From the NCBI GenBank assembly GCA_033283335.1, contig JAWMQP010000002.1, positions 186,001 through 250,000 of the forward strand: a stretch of 64,000 nt of DNA, given 5' to 3'. The stretch is from Pseudomaricurvus sp033283335 (GTDB taxonomy: Bacteria > Pseudomonadota > Gammaproteobacteria > Pseudomonadales > Cellvibrionaceae). Positions 61,050-64,000 of the stretch are shown piece after piece. The notes under the pieces were generated by a model. That model saw only the letters and a list, made by a program, of their open reading frames with translations, was not told the origin of the DNA and searched no databases. Position 1 is the first letter of the stretch. Every line of letters begins with the position of its first letter. The translations under genes were made by a program, and so were the position numbers.

Positions 61050-61994
61050 TCAGCCCCTCAGTGGCCGGCAGCGCAGGGTGAAGCCCAGCCGGTGACGTTC
61101 GCCGGGCTTGAGGACCACAAAATCGTCGTCCGCATTGGCTGTTTCAATGCACAACATCTCCCGGTAGGCGTCGTCGGCAAAATGGGACAGCCGACGAGCC
61201 TTGTCCTGCCAGGGATTCCAGAGCACGCTGCTGTCACTGCCTTCGCTGCTGATGATCAGGGCTCGATTCCAGCCCTGATCCACCAAGGTAATCGGGTTCC
61301 AGGTACCGTGATAGATGCGGTCCACTTCCTGATCAATGATCAGATCCCCGCGCTGACGATTGAGTTGACCCTGCTGCAGGCTGTCGCGGTAATTCAGGCC
61401 ATCCAGGCCTCGCACGCTGACCGTGTTGATATCGCTGACGGCGTAGTAAGTGTGCAGGGCGGCGGAAACGTAAACAGGGTGACGGTGTCGATTGGCAAAA
61501 TCGAGGAACATTTGCAGCCGCTTGCCTATGGTTATGGTCAGACACAGCGAGGTGGCTGTTGGCCAGGCGCTCTCCTGCTGCTCGGCCAGTTCCAGTGAAA
61601 ACACCAATCGGGTGACGGTGCTGTCCGGTTGCTCAATGGCCTTGAGTTGCCATTGGCGGTTGCGGACAAAGCCGTGGGCGCTGGGGTTGTCGATGCCCAC
61701 CTGGCGCTGGATGACGTGATGGTTATCGACCAGATTGCCGAACCAGGGCCAGCAAACGGGTACACCGCCGCGCAAGGGCGTACCAGCTGAGTAATCACAG
61801 TGTGGGCTGCACCAGATGATGGGGGGTTCACCGTGATGTTGATAGTGGCTGAGCTGAGCACCTTGCAGGAACACCCTGGCACTGGCGACCTCATTGTGGA
61901 CGTGCACGGCCACCAGTTCGTTATGGGTTTCGAAGGTGATGCCAGGCAAGTGGGAAAATTGCGCCTGCAGGGATTTTAGGTGAGCAGCGGTCAT
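61050..61994 (-). CDS. yeaD: D-hexose-6-phosphate mutarotase (YeaD-like aldose 1-epimerase)
   Basis: Interconverts alpha and beta forms of hexose-6-phosphate. 314 aa, normal size. Aldose-epimerase features are the HNEVASARVFLQGAQLSHYQHHGEPPIIWCSP N-terminal sheet, GVPVCWPWFGN, SAHGFVRNRQWQL with a catalytic His, ALHTYYAVSDI with another His, and the C-terminal FVVLKPGERHRLGF, with the base Glu in that segment. It stands apart from the hydroxylase operon and is divergent from the FAD dehydrogenase gene. Housekeeping role likely. Confidence 0.9.
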   Translation of the reverse strand: MTAAHLKSLQAQFSHLPGITFETHNELVAVHVHNEVASARVFLQGAQLSHYQHHGEPPIIWCSPHCDYSAGTPLRGGVPVCWPWFGNLVDNHHVIQRQVGIDNPSAHGFVRNRQWQLKAIEQPDSTVTRLVFSLELAEQQESAWPTATSLCLTITIGKRLQMFLDFANRHRHPVYVSAALHTYYAVSDINTVSVRGLDGLNYRDSLQQGQLNRQRGDLIIDQEVDRIYHGTWNPITLVDQGWNRALIISSEGSDSSVLWNPWQDKARRLSHFADDAYREMLCIETANADDDFVVLKPGERHRLGFTLRCRPLRG

Positions 61995-62044
61995 AGGCGT
62001 ATGGTCTAAGCTGGTTGCAAGTAAGAGTTACAAACCCGTTCAGT

Positions 62045-62073
62045 ATATCGATAACTCTGCACAGATATCGATA
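62045..62073. repeat. Two ATATCGATA sites 20 bp apart
   Basis: ATATCGATA occurs at 62045-62053 and 62065-62073; TATCGATA is itself a palindrome. The spacing of 20 bp is two helical turns, as expected for cooperative binding. They lie in the divergent gap between the mutarotase and FAD dehydrogenase genes. Confidence 0.55.
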
Positions 62074-62170
62074 GCGACCATACTTTGACAAGTTTAAGAT
62101 CGATCAATATTAAGTACTGAGCTGGCGCTTCGGCGATGTCCGATGCTTGCCGGTGAAAAGAGGTGAGAAG

Positions 62171-63547
62171 ATGAATGCTGTCGTACAAGCGTTGACTGAG
62201 TGTTTAGGTGAAAGCGAAATTATCATGGGTGACAAGCTGCAAGAGCGTGCCACCAGTTACTGGAACCCTGCACCGACCCAGGCTCTGATGCTGTTGCGTC
62301 CCCGGACTACCGAAGAGGTCAGCGAGATCCTGAAAATCTGCCACGCTCACGATCAGAGTGTCGTCGTGCAGGGTGGCTTGACCGGCATGGTGGAAGGCCA
62401 GGTTGCCACTGGGCAGGACGTCATTATTTCTCTGGAGCGCATGAACGCCATTGAAGCCATCGACCCCATCGGTGGAACCGCTACGGTGCAATCCGGTGTG
62501 GTGCTGCAAACCTTCCAGGAAAAACTGGAGGAAGATGACCTGCTGTTTCCGCTGGACCTGGGCGCGCGGGGTTCCTGCACCATCGGCGGCAATATTGCCA
62601 CCAATGCCGGCGGTATCAACGTGTTGCGCTACGGCATGATGCGCGATCTGGTGCTGGGCCTGGAAGCGGTAATGGCCGATGGCACCATCATCTCATCCAT
62701 GAACCGCATGCTGAAAAACAACGCCGGTTACGACCTGAAGCAACTGTTTATCGGTACCGAAGGCACTTTGGGTGTGGTGACTAAGGCTGTGGTGAAAGTT
62801 TTCCCGCAGCCGCGCAGTCGGGATTCTGCCATGGTGGCAATGGAGAGCTTCGATCAACTGACTGGCTTTTTAAACATGCTGCGGGTTGAGCTGGCGAGCG
62901 AGTTGAGTGCTTTTGAGGTCATGTGGGGCAATTATTTCCACGCGGTAACGGCTCCCGGTTGGCATCGCGCGCCTATGAGTCGCGATTACCCCTATTATGT
63001 GATGCTGGAAACTGAAGGTACCCAACCCGAAGTTGATGAAGCGAAGTTCAACCGGGTAATGGAAGAGGCCTTTGAGGCGGGTTTGATTGTCGATGCGGTT
63101 ATCCCCAAGTCCGAGAGCGAGCGTCGCGCGTTGTGGGATATCCGTGAAAACTTCGAGGCCTTGCTCGAACGCCCACCTTTCTACCTCTACGATGTCAGCC
63201 TGACCATCCCGGATATGCAGACCTATGTGGATCGCCTGACAGAGAACTTGAAAGCGCGTTGGCCGAACAGCGAATGTATTGTCCTGGGACACATCGCCGA
63301 CGGCAACCTGCACCTGTTTGTACGTCCTGGCGAGCAGGGAGATTGGCATTATGACTGCGACAGCATTGTTTACCCACTGTTGCAGGAGTTTGGTGGCTCT
63401 GTTTCGGCTGAGCACGGCATCGGCATTGAAAAGCTCGACTGGCTTGGATACAGCCGTACCGAGGCTGAAATTGCCCTGATGAAACAACTGAAGCAAAGCC
63501 TGGATCCGAAGGGTATTCTCAACAACGGTCGCGTAGTGCGCGCCTGA
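62171..63547 (+). CDS. FAD-linked dehydrogenase, GlcD/D-lactate dehydrogenase type
   Basis: 458 aa. FAD PCMH domain (ALMLLRPRTTEEVSEILKICHAHDQSVVVQGG, with GSCTIGGNIATNAGGINVLRYGMMRDLVLGLEAVMADGT), then the C-terminal FAD-oxidase domain with HIADGNLHLFV and SAEHGIGIEKLDWL. Family members oxidise glycolate, D-lactate or D-2-hydroxyglutarate to keto acids, passing electrons to a quinone or cytochrome. ATG 62171 has GAGG-type site (AGAGGTGAG) upstream; an earlier TTG at 62147 is less likely. Stand-alone gene with its own terminator. Confidence 0.9.
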   Translation: MNAVVQALTECLGESEIIMGDKLQERATSYWNPAPTQALMLLRPRTTEEVSEILKICHAHDQSVVVQGGLTGMVEGQVATGQDVIISLERMNAIEAIDPIGGTATVQSGVVLQTFQEKLEEDDLLFPLDLGARGSCTIGGNIATNAGGINVLRYGMMRDLVLGLEAVMADGTIISSMNRMLKNNAGYDLKQLFIGTEGTLGVVTKAVVKVFPQPRSRDSAMVAMESFDQLTGFLNMLRVELASELSAFEVMWGNYFHAVTAPGWHRAPMSRDYPYYVMLETEGTQPEVDEAKFNRVMEEAFEAGLIVDAVIPKSESERRALWDIRENFEALLERPPFYLYDVSLTIPDMQTYVDRLTENLKARWPNSECIVLGHIADGNLHLFVRPGEQGDWHYDCDSIVYPLLQEFGGSVSAEHGIGIEKLDWLGYSRTEAEIALMKQLKQSLDPKGILNNGRVVRA

Positions 63548-63567
63548 CGTTTCAGCTGCAGTTGTCA

Positions 63568-63599
63568 AACCAGCCTCGGCGTCCGCGTCGTGGCTGGTT
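63568..63599 (+). terminator. Terminator after the FAD dehydrogenase gene
   Basis: AACCAGCC/GGCTGGTT stem with a 16-base loop, then CTCTTCTTTATT. It lies between convergent genes. Confidence 0.72.
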
Positions 63600-63615
63600 C
63601 TCTTCTTTATTGACT

Positions 63616-64000
63616 CTAGACGTCAGGCTGGTGTTGCAGCCAGTCGTCCAGCATTTCCCCAAACCGATAGCGCCTCCACAGATTGAGAAAGTTGGTGAAC
63701 ATGTGCAGTTGTGTGCGTGCGGTTTCGTTGTGCTCAAACTCCTGGGAAAATCGACTTTGCACTTGCTCGAGATTCGGTATCTCCGCCTGAATTAGTGCGG
63801 GTGCATCCATCAGCCAGGCCAGGCCCATCATGGCCACCGACAGTAATAGATGCTGTCGCAAGTCGTCGACGTTTATTTTCGAACCGCCACTGGCGCGCAA
63901 CTGCAGGGTAAACAGTTGCAGCAAATCCTGCAGGTGATCATCCCAGATGTCGAGTTCAGCAGCACTCAGCGAGCCCCAAAGGGCGAGCCCCATATTCATC
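63616..64000 (-). CDS. Phosphotransferase-like protein, C-terminal part (runs off the window)
   Basis: Only the last 128 codons are in view. GLALWGSLSAAELDIWDDHLQDLLQLFTLQLRASGG and the helical remainder resemble the C-terminal lobe of APH/ecdysteroid-kinase-like phosphotransferases (the helices after the catalytic core). The catalytic HGD-x-H and D-x-D motifs would lie beyond the edge. I cannot confirm the family. Confidence 0.4.
   Translation of the reverse strand, partial: MNMGLALWGSLSAAELDIWDDHLQDLLQLFTLQLRASGGSKINVDDLRQHLLLSVAMMGLAWLMDAPALIQAEIPNLEQVQSRFSQEFEHNETARTQLHMFTNFLNLWRRYRFGEMLDDWLQHQPDV

Overview
The window carries bacterial genes packed at high density, mostly in catabolic operons, with moderate GC. 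Signal peptides, Tat leaders, two large TonB-dependent receptors (TBDRs), a GGDEF protein, a PEP-CTERM protein and Na+-coupled transporters point to a Gram-negative aerobe. I infer a marine-type gammaproteobacterium. There is no rRNA, tRNA, phage, IS element or CRISPR array, so taxonomy rests on gene content only.

Layout. (A) 0.3-10.5 kb: a GntR/UTRA repressor, a SAM methyltransferase with a small coiled-coil partner, a HyuA/HyuB pair, a LeuC/LeuD-type hydro-lyase and a Tat-exported DUF1838 protein. (B) 10.6-20.7 kb, minus strand: two aldehyde dehydrogenases, a PuuE-like deacetylase-fold protein, a maleate-isomerase-fold protein, an aromatic-ring flavin monooxygenase, a TBDR and a VAO-type flavin oxidase. 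(C) 21-28.8 kb, plus strand: a salicylate-hydroxylase-like monooxygenase, a GPH-type transporter, an iron-dependent alcohol dehydrogenase, an isocitrate-lyase-family C-C lyase, an isochorismatase-fold amidase and a GH3 glucosidase. (D) 29-38.5 kb: a CoA-transferase, a Crp/Fnr regulator, a Tat-exported amine oxidase overlapping or abutting a cytochrome c, a second DUF1838 protein, a two-domain VOC protein and an alpha/beta hydrolase. (E) 38.5-46.2 kb: SSS and DAACS carboxylate-type transporters, a second TBDR and a diguanylate cyclase. (F) 46.2-54.8 kb: a second methyltransferase/coiled-coil pair, an MDR reductase, a hydrolase, a second VAO-type oxidase, an SDR and YjdM. (G) 55-64 kb: a PEP-CTERM protein, a CoxLSMG-like molybdenum hydroxylase operon, a sugar-phosphate mutarotase, a glycolate-oxidase-type dehydrogenase and the 3' part of a phosphotransferase gene.

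How it may work together (inference): a substrate is taken up through TBDRs, attacked by flavin or molybdenum oxidases and ring hydroxylases, and its fragments (maleate- or methylmalate-like acids, amides, aldehydes) are processed by amidase, hydro-lyase, C-C lyase and aldehyde dehydrogenases. The strongest unannotated signal is a near-identical 14-bp Fnr-type palindrome (TTGAY-AWTT-RTCAT), found five times and each time oriented toward a catabolic or uptake gene. The Crp/Fnr protein encoded at 30.9 kb is the obvious candidate to bind it. Other signals are the duplicated methyltransferase/coiled-coil pair, an 18-bp operator shared by the GntR gene and the second pair, a molybdenum hydroxylase large subunit with an extra C-terminal domain, and two enzymes lacking expected catalytic residues.
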